64,000 bases of DNA, from contig NZ_QGTL01000003.1 of the NCBI RefSeq assembly GCF_003182135.1, positions 744,001-808,000 of the forward strand, in the 5' to 3' direction. The notes beneath the pieces were generated by a model that was given only the letters and a program-made list of their open reading frames with translations, searched no databases and was not told where the DNA came from. Numbering within the stretch: the stretch's first letter is position 1; every line of letters begins with the position of its first letter. The translations under genes and the position numbers were made by a program. Source of the stretch: Nocardia neocaledoniensis. GTDB taxonomy: Bacteria; Actinomycetota; Actinomycetes; Mycobacteriales; Mycobacteriaceae. This document shows, piece after piece, positions 1 to 8,476 of this stretch.

Positions 1-1
1 G

Positions 2-1027
2 CGGATGCTGCGCCCCGACCTCACCATCGGCTTCTTCCTGCACATCCCGTTCCCGCCGGTGGAGCTGTTCATGCAGATGCCGTGGCGGACCGAGATCGTC
101 GAGGGCCTGCTCGGCGCCGACCTGATCGGCTTCCACCTCCCCGGCGGCGCGCAGAACTTCCTCTACCTGGCCCGCAGGCTGGCCGGTCAGCCCACTTCAC
201 GCGGCACCATCGGCGTGCGCTCCAAGCTGGGCGTGGTGCAGGTCGGCTTCCGCACGGTGCGGGTGGGCGCGTTCCCGATCTCGATCGACTCCGCCGAGCT
301 GGACGAGCACTCGCGGCGCCGATCGGTGCGCGAGCGGGCGGCCAAGATCCGCGCCGAGCTGGGCAATCCGAAGAACATCATGCTCGGCGTCGACCGCCTC
401 GACTACACCAAGGGCATCGACATCCGCCTCAACGCGCTGCAGGAACTCCTCGAGGAAGGCCGGGTCGACCCCGCCGACACGGTGATGGTGCAGCTGGCCA
501 CGCCGAGCCGCGAGCGCGTGCAGAGCTACATCAAGATGCGCGGCGACATCGAGCGTCAGGTGGGCCGGATCAACGGTGAGTTCGCCCGCGTCGGCTACCC
601 GGTGGTGCACTACCTGCATCGCCCGATCCCCCGCGACGAACTGATCGCCTTCTTCGTCGCCGCCGACGCCATGCTGGTGACGCCGCTGCGCGACGGCATG
701 AACCTGGTCGCCAAGGAGTACGTGGCCTGCCACAGCGACCTCAACGGCGCCCTGGTGCTGAGCGAGTTCACCGGCGCGGCGGCCGAGCTGCGCCAGTCCT
801 ACCTGTGCAATCCGCACGACCTGGACAGCGTGAAGGACGCCATCGTGGGCGCGCTCGACGACGAGCGCGACACCAAGCGCCGCCGGATGCGCTCGATGCG
901 CCGCCAGGTGCTCACCCACGATGTCGAGCGCTGGGCGCGGGCCTTCCTGGATTCGCTCTCGCACGGCAACATCGCCGGATCCGCCCTGCTCAGCGAGGAC
1001 TCCGACGTCTTCGGCGAATCGCGCTGA
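2..1027 (+). CDS. otsA: Trehalose-6-phosphate synthase, C-terminal part (5' end outside window)
   Basis: Transfers glucose from a nucleotide-glucose donor to glucose-6-phosphate, the first step of the OtsA-OtsB trehalose pathway; cytosolic. The frame is open from the first bases, so the start lies upstream and only about 341 C-terminal residues are present. GT20 hallmarks are visible: the [10 protein letters not shown] donor-site segment, a [11 protein letters not shown] stretch, and [13 protein letters not shown], where the acidic and basic residues bind the sugar nucleotide. In M. tuberculosis otsA (Rv3490) also lies beside the mce4 operon, so the neighbourhood is conserved. The gene ends just before a PhoP-box-like repeat. 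Confidence 0.93.
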   Translation, partial: RMLRPDLTIGFFLHIPFPPVELFMQMPWRTEIVEGLLGADLIGFHLPGGAQNFLYLARRLAGQPTSRGTIGVRSKLGVVQVGFRTVRVGAFPISIDSAELDEHSRRRSVRERAAKIRAELGNPKNIMLGVDRLDYTKGIDIRLNALQELLEEGRVDPADTVMVQLATPSRERVQSYIKMRGDIERQVGRINGEFARVGYPVVHYLHRPIPRDELIAFFVAADAMLVTPLRDGMNLVAKEYVACHSDLNGALVLSEFTGAAAELRQSYLCNPHDLDSVKDAIVGALDDERDTKRRRMRSMRRQVLTHDVERWARAFLDSLSHGNIAGSALLSEDSDVFGESR

Positions 1028-1031
1028 CGGC

Positions 1032-1049
1032 ACACAGCAACCTCACAGC
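1032..1049 (+). promoter_or_regulatory. PhoP-box-like direct repeat upstream of phoP
   Basis: Two 7-bp direct repeats, ACACAGC and TCACAGC, are separated by 4 bp (AACC). This is the published M. tuberculosis PhoP architecture, TCACAGC-N4-TCACAGC, with one mismatch. It lies 36 bp before the phoP start codon, so autoregulation is the natural inference. Confidence 0.6.
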
Positions 1050-1088
1050 CATGGTCCAGCCACCTCCCAGCGGGGTGGTGGACCATGG
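1049..1088 (+). terminator. Strong hairpin between otsA and phoP
   Basis: An inverted repeat pairs CCATGGTCCA (1049-1058) with TGGACCATGG (1079-1088), extended inward by CCACC/GGTGG pairing. It may terminate otsA, but there is no T-run and its 3' arm contains the ATG at 1085. It may instead mask that start or favour the ATG at 1094. Confidence 0.5.
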
Positions 1089-1810
1089 GTGGCATGAGCG
1101 GTCTGTCTGAAGCACCCGAGGCGCGGGTGCTCGTCGTCGACGACGAACCGATGATCGTGGAACTGTTGGCGGTGAGCCTGCGCTACCAGGGGTTCGAGGT
1201 GGCCACGGCCGCCGACGGCGCCGAGGGCCTGGACAAGGCGCGCTCGTTCCGTCCGCAGGCGCTCATCGTCGACGTGATGATGCCCGGCATGGACGGCTTC
1301 GGCCTGCTGCGCCGGCTGCGCGCCGACGGCATCGACGCGCCGGTGCTGTTCCTGACCGCGCGCGACGAGGTCGAGGACAAGATCACCGGGCTCACCCTCG
1401 GCGCCGACGACTACGTCACCAAGCCGTTCAGCCTCGAGGAGGTGGTGGCCCGGCTGCGGGTGATCCTGCGCCGTTCCGGCCAGGCCGCCGAGGCGCCCGC
1501 GAACACCCGGCTGCGCTTCGCCGACATCGAACTCGACGACGACACCCACGAGGTGTGGAAAGCGGGCGAGCCGGTCGCCCTGTCCCCCACCGAGTTCACG
1601 CTGCTGCGCTACTTCATGGTGAACGCGGGCAGCGTGCTGAGCAAGCCCCGCATCCTGGATCACGTGTGGCGCTACGACTTCGGCGGAGAGGTCGGCGTGG
1701 TGGAAACCTATGTCTCCTACCTGCGCAAGAAGGTCGACACCGGCGAGCAGCGGCTGATCCACACGCTGCGCGGTGTCGGATACGTCATGCGGGAACCCGT
1801 GTCGCGGTGA
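1085..1810 (+). CDS. phoP: OmpR/PhoB-family response regulator, PhoP type
   Basis: DNA-binding partner of the histidine kinase encoded next to it. The receiver domain (about residues 14-127) has the acidic pair D19-D20, phospho-acceptor D63 (in LIVDVMMPGMDG) and conserved K113 (in YVTKPF). The C-terminal winged helix (about 140-240) contains SPTEFTLLRYF and YVSYLRKKVDTGE. The wording VSLRYQGFEV and ILDHVWRYDFGGEV is very close to mycobacterial PhoP (Rv0757), clearer than to other OmpR paralogues. ATG 1094 is an alternative start because a hairpin covers ATG 1085. The stop overlaps the kinase start by 4 bp (GTGA), implying translational coupling. In M. tuberculosis phoPR is not next to mce4. 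Confidence 0.88.
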   Translation: MGGMSGLSEAPEARVLVVDDEPMIVELLAVSLRYQGFEVATAADGAEGLDKARSFRPQALIVDVMMPGMDGFGLLRRLRADGIDAPVLFLTARDEVEDKITGLTLGADDYVTKPFSLEEVVARLRVILRRSGQAAEAPANTRLRFADIELDDDTHEVWKAGEPVALSPTEFTLLRYFMVNAGSVLSKPRILDHVWRYDFGGEVGVVETYVSYLRKKVDTGEQRLIHTLRGVGYVMREPVSR

Positions 1811-3246
1811 GAACCGGCCTGCGCGAACGACTTTCGGCGGTTCCGCTGCGGGTGACGCTCGTCCTCGTACTGGTCCTGATGGCCGGATTCGGCTTGGTCG
1901 CTTCGGGTTTCGTGGTGACGAAGGCGATGGAGAACTCGCTGCTGAACCGCACCGATCAGCAGCTGACCGACGCCGCGGTCGAGTGGGAGCGCCGTGTGGG
2001 GCTACCCGCCCCGCCGCTGCCCGCGCCCGACCGGCAACCGCCGAGCCGCTACTACCTGCACGCCGAGAGCTCCGACGGCACACGGAACGTCACCTTGGAC
2101 AATGTCTTCGGCACCGGTGCCAAGCCCGCGCTCCCCGACCCGCCCGCGCTCCAGCCGGTCACCGTCGGCTCCGCGGGCGACTCGACGGAACAGTGGCGAG
2201 TGCTGACCGTCGTCGGCAAGCACGCCTCCGCCACCGTCGCCCTGCCACTCACGGAGAACCTCGAGACCGTGCGGAATCTCGTCGTGCTGCAACTCGTGGT
2301 CGGCGCGATCGTGTTGACGGCGCTGGCGATCGGCGCCTACTTCGTCGTCCGCGGGAGCCTGCGTCCGCTGCGCCGGGTCGAGGCCACGGCGGCGGCGATC
2401 GCGGGCGGCGAACTGCACCACCGGATCCCGGTGCGCGGCAACGACACCGAGGTCGACCGGCTCTCGCGCTCGCTCAACAGCATGCTCACCCAGATCCAGC
2501 AGGCCTTCGCCGCCACCGAGGCCTCCGAGTCCGCCGCGCGCGAATCCGAGGCGCGCATGCGACGCTTCGTCGCCGACGCCAGCCACGAACTGCGCACCCC
2601 GCTCACCACCATCCGCGGTTTCGCCGAGCTGTACCGCCAGGGCGCGACCGACGATCCAGCGCTGTTCATGAACCGCATCGAGCACGAGGCACAGCGGATG
2701 GGCCTGCTGGTGGAAGACCTGCTGATGCTGGCCAGACTGGACGCGCAACGCCCCGTCGACCTGCGGCCGGTCGACCTGCTCGCCCTCGCGGGCGACGCGG
2801 TGCACAGCGCCCGCGCGGTCGAGGCCGCAGCCGGAGAGCACCGCCCGATCACCCTCGAGATCGCCGAGGGCACCGGCACCCTGGAAATCCTCGGTGACGA
2901 ACACCGTCTCCGCCAGATCCTCACAAACCTGCTCAACAACGCCCGCACGCACACCCCGGACGGCACGACGATCACCGTCCGGCTCACCCCCGCCGCCGAC
3001 GAGGTGCGCCTGGAGGTCGCCGACACCGGCCCCGGCCTGAGTCCCGAGGAATCCGCCCGGATCTTCGAGCGGTTCTACCGCGCCGACACCTCACGCGCCC
3101 GCAGCAGCGGCGGCACCGGCCTCGGCCTGTCCATCGTGGCCGCGCTGGTGGCGGCCCACCAGGGCACGGTCGAGGTCACGCGGACACCGGGCGGCGGCGC
3201 GACCTTCGTGGTGCGGCTCCCCAGGAACGACCGCGGCCCGGCCTGA
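1807..3246 (+). CDS. phoR: Membrane sensor histidine kinase, PhoR type
   Basis: Sensor kinase that phosphorylates the preceding regulator. GTG 1807 overlaps the phoP stop, giving 479 residues. Order: a membrane segment at about 14-36, an extracytoplasmic sensor of about 120 residues, a second membrane segment at about 160-182, a HAMP linker to about 235, a HisKA domain with phospho-acceptor His260 in DASHELRTPLTT, then an HATPase domain with an N box (NLLNNARTHT), a G1 box (DTGPGLS) and a second Gly-rich box (GGTGLGLSI). All catalytic boxes are present. The signal sensed cannot be read from sequence. The stop codon lies inside a strong hairpin that faces the convergent mce operon. Confidence 0.87.
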   Translation: MRTGLRERLSAVPLRVTLVLVLVLMAGFGLVASGFVVTKAMENSLLNRTDQQLTDAAVEWERRVGLPAPPLPAPDRQPPSRYYLHAESSDGTRNVTLDNVFGTGAKPALPDPPALQPVTVGSAGDSTEQWRVLTVVGKHASATVALPLTENLETVRNLVVLQLVVGAIVLTALAIGAYFVVRGSLRPLRRVEATAAAIAGGELHHRIPVRGNDTEVDRLSRSLNSMLTQIQQAFAATEASESAARESEARMRRFVADASHELRTPLTTIRGFAELYRQGATDDPALFMNRIEHEAQRMGLLVEDLLMLARLDAQRPVDLRPVDLLALAGDAVHSARAVEAAAGEHRPITLEIAEGTGTLEILGDEHRLRQILTNLLNNARTHTPDGTTITVRLTPAADEVRLEVADTGPGLSPEESARIFERFYRADTSRARSSGGTGLGLSIVAALVAAHQGTVEVTRTPGGGATFVVRLPRNDRGPA

Positions 3247-3261
3247 ACACAGGCCGGGCCG
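3234..3261. terminator. Bidirectional terminator between phoR and the mce operon
   Basis: A 12-bp perfect stem (3234-3245 with 3250-3261) with a 4-base loop overlaps the phoR stop and lies 14 bp beyond the end of the convergent mce operon. Confidence 0.65.
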
Positions 3262-3275
3262 ACGGACGGAGTGGA

Positions 3276-3761
3276 TCAGACCGGCGTCACCTGGGACACC
3301 AGCCAGCGGTCGCCGGACTTGTCCAGCGAGACCCGCACCCGGCTGCCGGAGGTGTTGCCGTCCGGGGTGTCCTTGCTGGTGGTCAGCTGGTTCAGGTAGA
3401 GCAGCACCACGGCGTGCTCGGGCTCGGCCGAGACCACGCCCTCGGCCTGGGTGGTGGCCTTGACGGTGAGCTGCTTCTCCTTCGCGCCCGGCGCGATCGC
3501 TTCCTTGATCAGCTTCAGATAGTCGTTGCGGAAGGTCTCGGTCAGGCCGTCGGCCGCCTTGGGCAGTTCGGTGTCGACGGTGGCCGGCTCGTAGGTGAAC
3601 ATGGCGCTGACCGTGCGGCTGGCCGTGCTCATCGCGTCGGCCCGGGCCTGCTCGGTGCGGTCGTGCTGCCAGAGCTGGTAGCCGCTGACCCCGAGCACGA
3701 CCGCGGCGATCAGGCCGAGGGCGGCGAGGCCGCCGAAGACGATCTTCATACGCTGGCTCAT
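3276..3761 (-). CDS. Mce-associated membrane protein (Mas type), last gene of mce4 operon
   Basis: Small accessory protein of the Mce4 importer, 161 residues. It has a short basic N-terminus (MSQRMK), one membrane segment (about residues 7-27) and an extracytoplasmic domain of the NTF2-like fold seen in Mce-associated proteins, ending in DRWLVSQVTPV. The start is ATG 3761, which overlaps the stop of the upstream gene by 4 bp (ATGA). It corresponds by position to Rv3492c. Mas proteins are thought to stabilise Mce complexes in the envelope; the exact role here is inferred. Confidence 0.8.
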   Translation of the reverse strand: MSQRMKIVFGGLAALGLIAAVVLGVSGYQLWQHDRTEQARADAMSTASRTVSAMFTYEPATVDTELPKAADGLTETFRNDYLKLIKEAIAPGAKEKQLTVKATTQAEGVVSAEPEHAVVLLYLNQLTTSKDTPDGNTSGSRVRVSLDKSGDRWLVSQVTPV

Positions 3762-4600
3762 CCGACGAACTCCACCTTCGACACGGTCATCCCGGAGTCG
3801 GCGTTCGACACCGTGACCCGGAACCGGTACTGGCGCGACTGCGGTTCGGGCGAGCCGTTGTTGCTCACCGTCTGCTTCGCGGCGACGAGCACCTGCGCGG
3901 AATCGGCGTCCGCGCTGACGATGCCCGACTCGACCACCTCGCCGGTGGAGACCACGTTCGCCTGCTTCACGACCTCCATGAACGGATCGACACGGCCGTC
4001 GAACTCGGTCTTGAAGTCGCCGGAGGCCACCGACAGGATCCGGTCGATGTCCTCCTTGGCCGTGTCGGCGCGGATCGTGGTGAGGTTCAGCACCGCCTGG
4101 CGGGCGGTCTCGGTGTACTGCGCGCGCAGGTCCTCGTCCTTGTTCACCGAGTAGGCGGTGAACGCGGCGAAACCGGCGCCGACGACCAGGGCGAGCACGA
4201 GCACGATGGCCGCGGCCAGCGCCAGGACGGGCCCACGCTTGCGCGGGGCCGGTTCGTCGTCGGACTTGCTCAGGTCGACCGGCTCGCTCGCGGCGAGCTG
4301 CACGGTGACGTCCTCGGCCTTCGCGGTGGACTTCACCGTGGCGTCCGACGACTTCGCGGTCGCCTCGTCGAGCTTCACCGTCGCGTCCTCGGACCCGGCG
4401 GTGACCTCGGCGAGCTTCACCGTCGCGTCGTCGGTCTTCGCCGGCGCGTCGGTGACCTTCACCGTCACGTCGGCGTCCGCCGCCGGCGATACGGTTTCGC
4501 TCTTGCTGATGGTGACCGTTCCGGCCGCCGTCTCCTCGACCGGCGGACCGGCCGTGCGTGCGGCCCGCCGACGCGGGCGGCGGTTGTCGTTGTCGTTCAT
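3758..4600 (-). CDS. Mce-associated membrane protein with repetitive acidic/Thr N-terminus
   Basis: 280 residues. An unusual cytoplasmic N-terminal region (about 1-120) is rich in Thr, Ala, Asp and Lys and carries five imperfect repeats built on D-[AV]-TVK/Q (DVTVKV, DDATVKL, DATVKL, DATVKS, DVTVQL). One membrane segment follows (about 127-150, after PAPRKRG), then an NTF2-like extracytoplasmic domain like the neighbouring Mas protein. It overlaps mce4F and the downstream mas gene by 4 bp each. By position it corresponds to Rv3493c. The repeat-rich tail is probably disordered; its role is unknown. Confidence 0.8.
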   Translation of the reverse strand: MNDNDNRRPRRRAARTAGPPVEETAAGTVTISKSETVSPAADADVTVKVTDAPAKTDDATVKLAEVTAGSEDATVKLDEATAKSSDATVKSTAKAEDVTVQLAASEPVDLSKSDDEPAPRKRGPVLALAAAIVLVLALVVGAGFAAFTAYSVNKDEDLRAQYTETARQAVLNLTTIRADTAKEDIDRILSVASGDFKTEFDGRVDPFMEVVKQANVVSTGEVVESGIVSADADSAQVLVAAKQTVSNNGSPEPQSRQYRFRVTVSNADSGMTVSKVEFVG

Positions 4601-6000
4601 CGTTGCTGTTCCTCCAACATCGCCTGCCAGCTGGCCGGCACGGTGCCCGAGCCGTCCTCGGCGATGTCACCTTGGCGGTACGTGCGTCCGTCGGTGCCCA
4701 GATAGGCGCCTGTCGACGGATCATAGGGGCGCGCTGCGGCGGGGGTCACACCACCCGTCGATGCGCCTGCCGGTGCCGACGCCGGAGCGACGGGCTGAAC
4801 CGGTCCGAACGGCGGGTTGTTGCCTTCCGGCACGTACCCGGTCCGGCACAGTTCGGGAGTGGGGGCCCGGCGGCCGGGGAACTCCATGCACGGCGTGTTG
4901 CGGATGCCGCGCACCGCGATGTTCGAGTCCTGCGGCACCTTGCAGTACAGCCCGGGTGGGGTGTCCATCGGGGTCAGGTCGCTCGGCTCCCGCCACTGGT
5001 CGGCGGGCAGGAAACCGGTGGTGCAGGCGGGCGGATCGTTGAGGACGGTCATGAAGTCGACCATCACGCCGTACTTCGCCGGGCCGCGAATGGCGGTGCG
5101 CAGCGCCGCGATCAGCGGCGGGAACACGACCATGAGCTGTTCGAGGCTCGCGTTGTAGGTGACGCCCACCTGCCCGAGGCTCACCAGATTGCTGGCGAGC
5201 AGCGGCAGCGTGGGGCGCAGGGACTGGAACTGGTTGGCCACCGTCTCCATCGCGGCGGGGCTGTTGTTCAGCAGACTCCGCAGCGCCGGGTCGTGCTCGC
5301 GCAGTTGGTCGGTGACCGTGGCCAGATCCGCTGTCCAGGACCGGATGTCGTCGGCCGAGCGGGTCTGGGTGTCCAGCAGCGGTCCGATCTGGTCGAGCAG
5401 CTTCTTGGTCGGCTCGATATCGGTCTCGGCCTGCTGCACCAGCAGCGCCGCCGAGTCGATGAAGCGCTGCAGATCGGGCCCGGCGCCGTTGAAGGCGAGG
5501 AACGCCTCGTCGATCACCTGGCGCAGGCGGGTGTCGGCGACCGTCGCGAGCAACTTGTCGGCCTGGTCCAGCATCGCGCCCACGTCCTGGGGCAGATGCG
5601 TGCGCTGCTCGGGGATCACCGAGCCGTCGCGCAGATTCCCCTCGGCGGGCTGCTCGCTGGGCACCAGGTCGACGTACTGCTCGCCGATGGCGGAGACACT
5701 GCGCACCCAGGCGCTCGAATCGGCGGGCACCTTGTAGTCGCTGTCGATCGACAGGTCGGCTTCGACGCCCGCCGTCGTCAGGCGGACCGCCTCGACCTTG
5801 CCGATGTTCTGGCCGCGGTAGGAGACGTTCGCGGTGGGGTACAGCCCGCCGGTGGCGGCCAGCTGCACCGTGACCGCGTACCGGCCGATCCCGAGCATCG
5901 CGGGCACCTGCAGATAGGTGCCGCCCATGACGACGAGACCGATCACGGTGAGCACCGCGAAGATCGCGAGCTGGACTCGCACGAACCGGGTGAGTGTCAT
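4597..6000 (-). CDS. mce4F: Mce family protein Mce4F
   Basis: Envelope subunit of the Mce4 lipid/cholesterol importer, 467 residues. An N-terminal signal anchor (about residues 9-31) precedes an MCE/MlaD beta-barrel domain (about 38-115, with NVSYRGQNIGKVEAV and SIDSDYKVPA) and a long helical region predicted to build the lipid tunnel. The C-terminus is Pro/Ala-rich with several cysteines (for example CTTG, YCKVPQ, CMEFPG). Mce proteins assemble as hexamers of A-F paralogues; this is the F position by order. It overlaps mce4E by 4 bp. Confidence 0.9.
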   Translation of the reverse strand: MTLTRFVRVQLAIFAVLTVIGLVVMGGTYLQVPAMLGIGRYAVTVQLAATGGLYPTANVSYRGQNIGKVEAVRLTTAGVEADLSIDSDYKVPADSSAWVRSVSAIGEQYVDLVPSEQPAEGNLRDGSVIPEQRTHLPQDVGAMLDQADKLLATVADTRLRQVIDEAFLAFNGAGPDLQRFIDSAALLVQQAETDIEPTKKLLDQIGPLLDTQTRSADDIRSWTADLATVTDQLREHDPALRSLLNNSPAAMETVANQFQSLRPTLPLLASNLVSLGQVGVTYNASLEQLMVVFPPLIAALRTAIRGPAKYGVMVDFMTVLNDPPACTTGFLPADQWREPSDLTPMDTPPGLYCKVPQDSNIAVRGIRNTPCMEFPGRRAPTPELCRTGYVPEGNNPPFGPVQPVAPASAPAGASTGGVTPAAARPYDPSTGAYLGTDGRTYRQGDIAEDGSGTVPASWQAMLEEQQR

Positions 6001-7217
6001 CGACCCGCCCCTTCCTGGCCGGGCAGCGGCGCTGTGATACCGGGGATGGCGGGCAGACCGGGAATGGCGGGCAGCCCCGGAATGGCGGGCGCGGGCGCGG
6101 GCGGGGTGGCGAACGGCGCGGTGGCCGGGTCGGCCGTGTCGGTCGCGGTCGACGGCGCGAACGAACCGACGACGCCCTCGACACCACCGAAGCGACCGCC
6201 GAGCGGGGTACCGGTGAGCCAGTTGCTGTCGAGACGGCTGGCGGTCAGGTCGAACGTGATGAACAAGTTCATGTAGTCGCCCATGATCGCGTTGTCGATG
6301 TTCTTGATCGGGAAGGGGAACGTCGGCAGGATGCCCAGCGCCTGGATCAGATTGTTTCCGGTGTCGGCCAGCGTCTTCAGCACGGGACCGAGGCTGCGCA
6401 GATTGGCCACCAGGTTGTCGCCGCTGGTCTGGATGAGCCGCTCGCTGACGTCACCGAGCTCGCCGAGCGCGGTGATCGCCGAGGTGATGTTCGCCGACCG
6501 GTCGGCCAGGGCGGTGAGGGCGGGATGGATCTGCTCGATCGCCGCGGCGATCACGTCCTTCTGGCCCGCCAGCTTGACCGCGAGCTGGTCGAGGCCCTCC
6601 ATCGCCGCGATGATGCTGCCGGTCTGGCGTTCCAGGCCGGTGGTCAGCTCGTTGAGCTGGGGCAGCAGATCGGCGATCTCGGCCTCGCGGCCGCTCACCA
6701 TCGCGTTCAGCTCGGTGGTGATCGTCTCCAGCTGCGCGATGCCGCCGCCGTTGAGTACCACCGACAGCGACGAGAGGACTTGCTCGGTGGTCGGATAGGC
6801 GCCCGCCCGGTCGAGCGGGATGACGTCGCCGTCGCGCAGCTGTCCCTGCGGCGCGCCGGTCGTCGGCGGGGCCAGCTCGACGTGGTTGCTGCCGAGCAGA
6901 CTGGTCTGGCCGATCTTGGCGACCGCGTTGGCGGGCAGGCGCACATCGGGGTTGAGCGAGACCGTCACCAGCGCGTGCCAGCCCTCGACCTCGATCCCGG
7001 TGACGTTGCCGACCTCGACATCATCCACCCGGACGGGTGAATTACGGGTCAGCGTGGTGACATTGGGCATCTGGATACGCACGGTGTACGAGCCGGGCAT
7101 GCGCCCTTCCGAACCCGGCATGGGCAGGGAGTTGAGCCCGTCGAACTGACAGCCGGTGGTGCCGAGCGCGACGGCGACGCCGACGGCCAGCCCGGCGAGT
7201 GTGCGTTGCCGCCTCAT
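5997..7217 (-). CDS. mce4E: Mce family lipoprotein Mce4E (LprN type)
   Basis: E-position subunit of the Mce4 importer, 406 residues. The signal peptide ends in a lipobox-like LGTTGC, making Cys23 the likely lipidated residue, as is usual for MceE. The MCE domain follows (about 42-120, NSPVRVDDVEVGNVTGI), then the helical domain. The C-terminal tail is Pro/Ala-rich and contains three tandem AIPG(L) units. The start is ATG 7217, which overlaps the mce4D stop by 4 bp; a much longer open frame upstream is a shadow of mce4D. Confidence 0.9.
   Translation of the reverse strand: MRRQRTLAGLAVGVAVALGTTGCQFDGLNSLPMPGSEGRMPGSYTVRIQMPNVTTLTRNSPVRVDDVEVGNVTGIEVEGWHALVTVSLNPDVRLPANAVAKIGQTSLLGSNHVELAPPTTGAPQGQLRDGDVIPLDRAGAYPTTEQVLSSLSVVLNGGGIAQLETITTELNAMVSGREAEIADLLPQLNELTTGLERQTGSIIAAMEGLDQLAVKLAGQKDVIAAAIEQIHPALTALADRSANITSAITALGELGDVSERLIQTSGDNLVANLRSLGPVLKTLADTGNNLIQALGILPTFPFPIKNIDNAIMGDYMNLFITFDLTASRLDSNWLTGTPLGGRFGGVEGVVGSFAPSTATDTADPATAPFATPPAPAPAIPGLPAIPGLPAIPGITAPLPGQEGAGR
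6040..6093 (-). repeat. Three tandem 18-bp repeats in the mce4E tail
   Basis: Three adjacent 18-bp copies (6040-6057, 6058-6075, 6076-6093) encode PAIPGL-type hexapeptides near the Mce4E C-terminus. Copies differ by a few bases. Such units can change number by slippage. Confidence 0.75.
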
Positions 7218-8476
7218 CGCTGTCCTCCTGGAACGGCAAGCCCGGCAAGACCTTCGGGCACGGTGATGGGAGCGGCGGCGGGAGCCTGGGTCGGCTGGCC
7301 CGCGCCGGCCAGGCTCGGGTCGCTGTACACCAGCTGCTCGGGGAAGGCGGTGACGCCGCTGGCGGGGTTGGTCATGAGCGGCACGTAGTTCATCGCCAGG
7401 GAACTGATCACCGGCGCCAGGAACTCGGCGCACAGATCCGCGGACCGGTCGGAGTTGTTGTTCTCCAGCGCCCGGATCGAACCGCACAGGAAGCTCAGCG
7501 GATTGGCCGAGTTGTTCAGTGCGACAGCGCCGGTGAGCGAACCCTGCGCCGGCTTGTAGAGCTGGTAGAAGTTCACCATCGCGGTGGGGCCGGAGTGCAG
7601 CACCTGCTCGATCTGGGGCCGCTTGTCGACCAGCGTCTGGGTGACATCGGCGAGCTTCTCGACGCCCTCGGTCAGTTCGCCGCCGGTGCCCTCGAGGAAC
7701 CGCTTCACGTCGGCGAGCGCGATGTCGAGGCTGTCCAGTCCGGCGCCGAGGTCTTCCGACGCGCCGGCCAGCACCGAGGACACCGACGCCAGCCTGCCGC
7801 TGAACTGCACGATCTGCTCGTTGCTGGCCGAGAGCACCTCGACGAACTTCTGCAGGTTGCGGATGGTGCCGAACAGATCGGTCCGCCCGTCCGAGAGGGT
7901 GGTCAAGGTCGCGGACAGCTCTCGCAGGGTGTCGCGGAACTTCTGCCCGTTGCCGTCGAGGTTGTCGGCCGCGGTGTCGACGAAGCGACCGAAGGAGCCC
8001 TGCTTGTCGTCGCCGACCGGGCCGAGCGCCGCCGAGAGCTTGGTCAGTTCGGCCTTGATCTCGTCCCACTCCACCGGCACCGCGGTGCGCTCGAGCGGGA
8101 TCTGGGCGCCGTCGACCAGCTTCGGGCCGCCGCTGTAGGCGGGCGCGATCTGCACGAAACGCGCCGACACCAGCGACGGCGCGATGATCACGGCGCGCGC
8201 GTCGGCGGGCAGATCGACGCTGCTGTCGATGCTCATCCGCACCCGCACCTGGCCCTGGCCGGGTTCGATCGAGTCGATGCTGCCGACGGTGACGCCGAGC
8301 ACCCGCACCTCGTCGCCCTCGTAGAGGCCGGTGGTCGAGGTGAACGCGGCGGTCACCTTGTTCTTGCCGCCCCCGGTGACGAGGTAGAGACCCACCGCCA
8401 CCAGAGCCGCGATCACCACCACCGCCACCGCGATCGTCCAGCGCGGCAACCCGCGCACCTGCTGGGTCAAGCTCAT
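7214..8476 (-). CDS. mce4D: Mce family protein Mce4D
   Basis: D-position subunit of the Mce4 importer, 420 residues. Signal anchor at about 15-33 (WTIAVAVVVIAALVAVGLYLV). The MCE domain (about 39-115) has YEGDEVRVLGVTVGSIDSI and DLPADARAVI. The helical tunnel region follows, and the C-terminus is Ala/Pro-rich. The start ATG overlaps the mce4C stop by 4 bp. Confidence 0.9.
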   Translation of the reverse strand: MSLTQQVRGLPRWTIAVAVVVIAALVAVGLYLVTGGGKNKVTAAFTSTTGLYEGDEVRVLGVTVGSIDSIEPGQGQVRVRMSIDSSVDLPADARAVIIAPSLVSARFVQIAPAYSGGPKLVDGAQIPLERTAVPVEWDEIKAELTKLSAALGPVGDDKQGSFGRFVDTAADNLDGNGQKFRDTLRELSATLTTLSDGRTDLFGTIRNLQKFVEVLSASNEQIVQFSGRLASVSSVLAGASEDLGAGLDSLDIALADVKRFLEGTGGELTEGVEKLADVTQTLVDKRPQIEQVLHSGPTAMVNFYQLYKPAQGSLTGAVALNNSANPLSFLCGSIRALENNNSDRSADLCAEFLAPVISSLAMNYVPLMTNPASGVTAFPEQLVYSDPSLAGAGQPTQAPAAAPITVPEGLAGLAVPGGQR

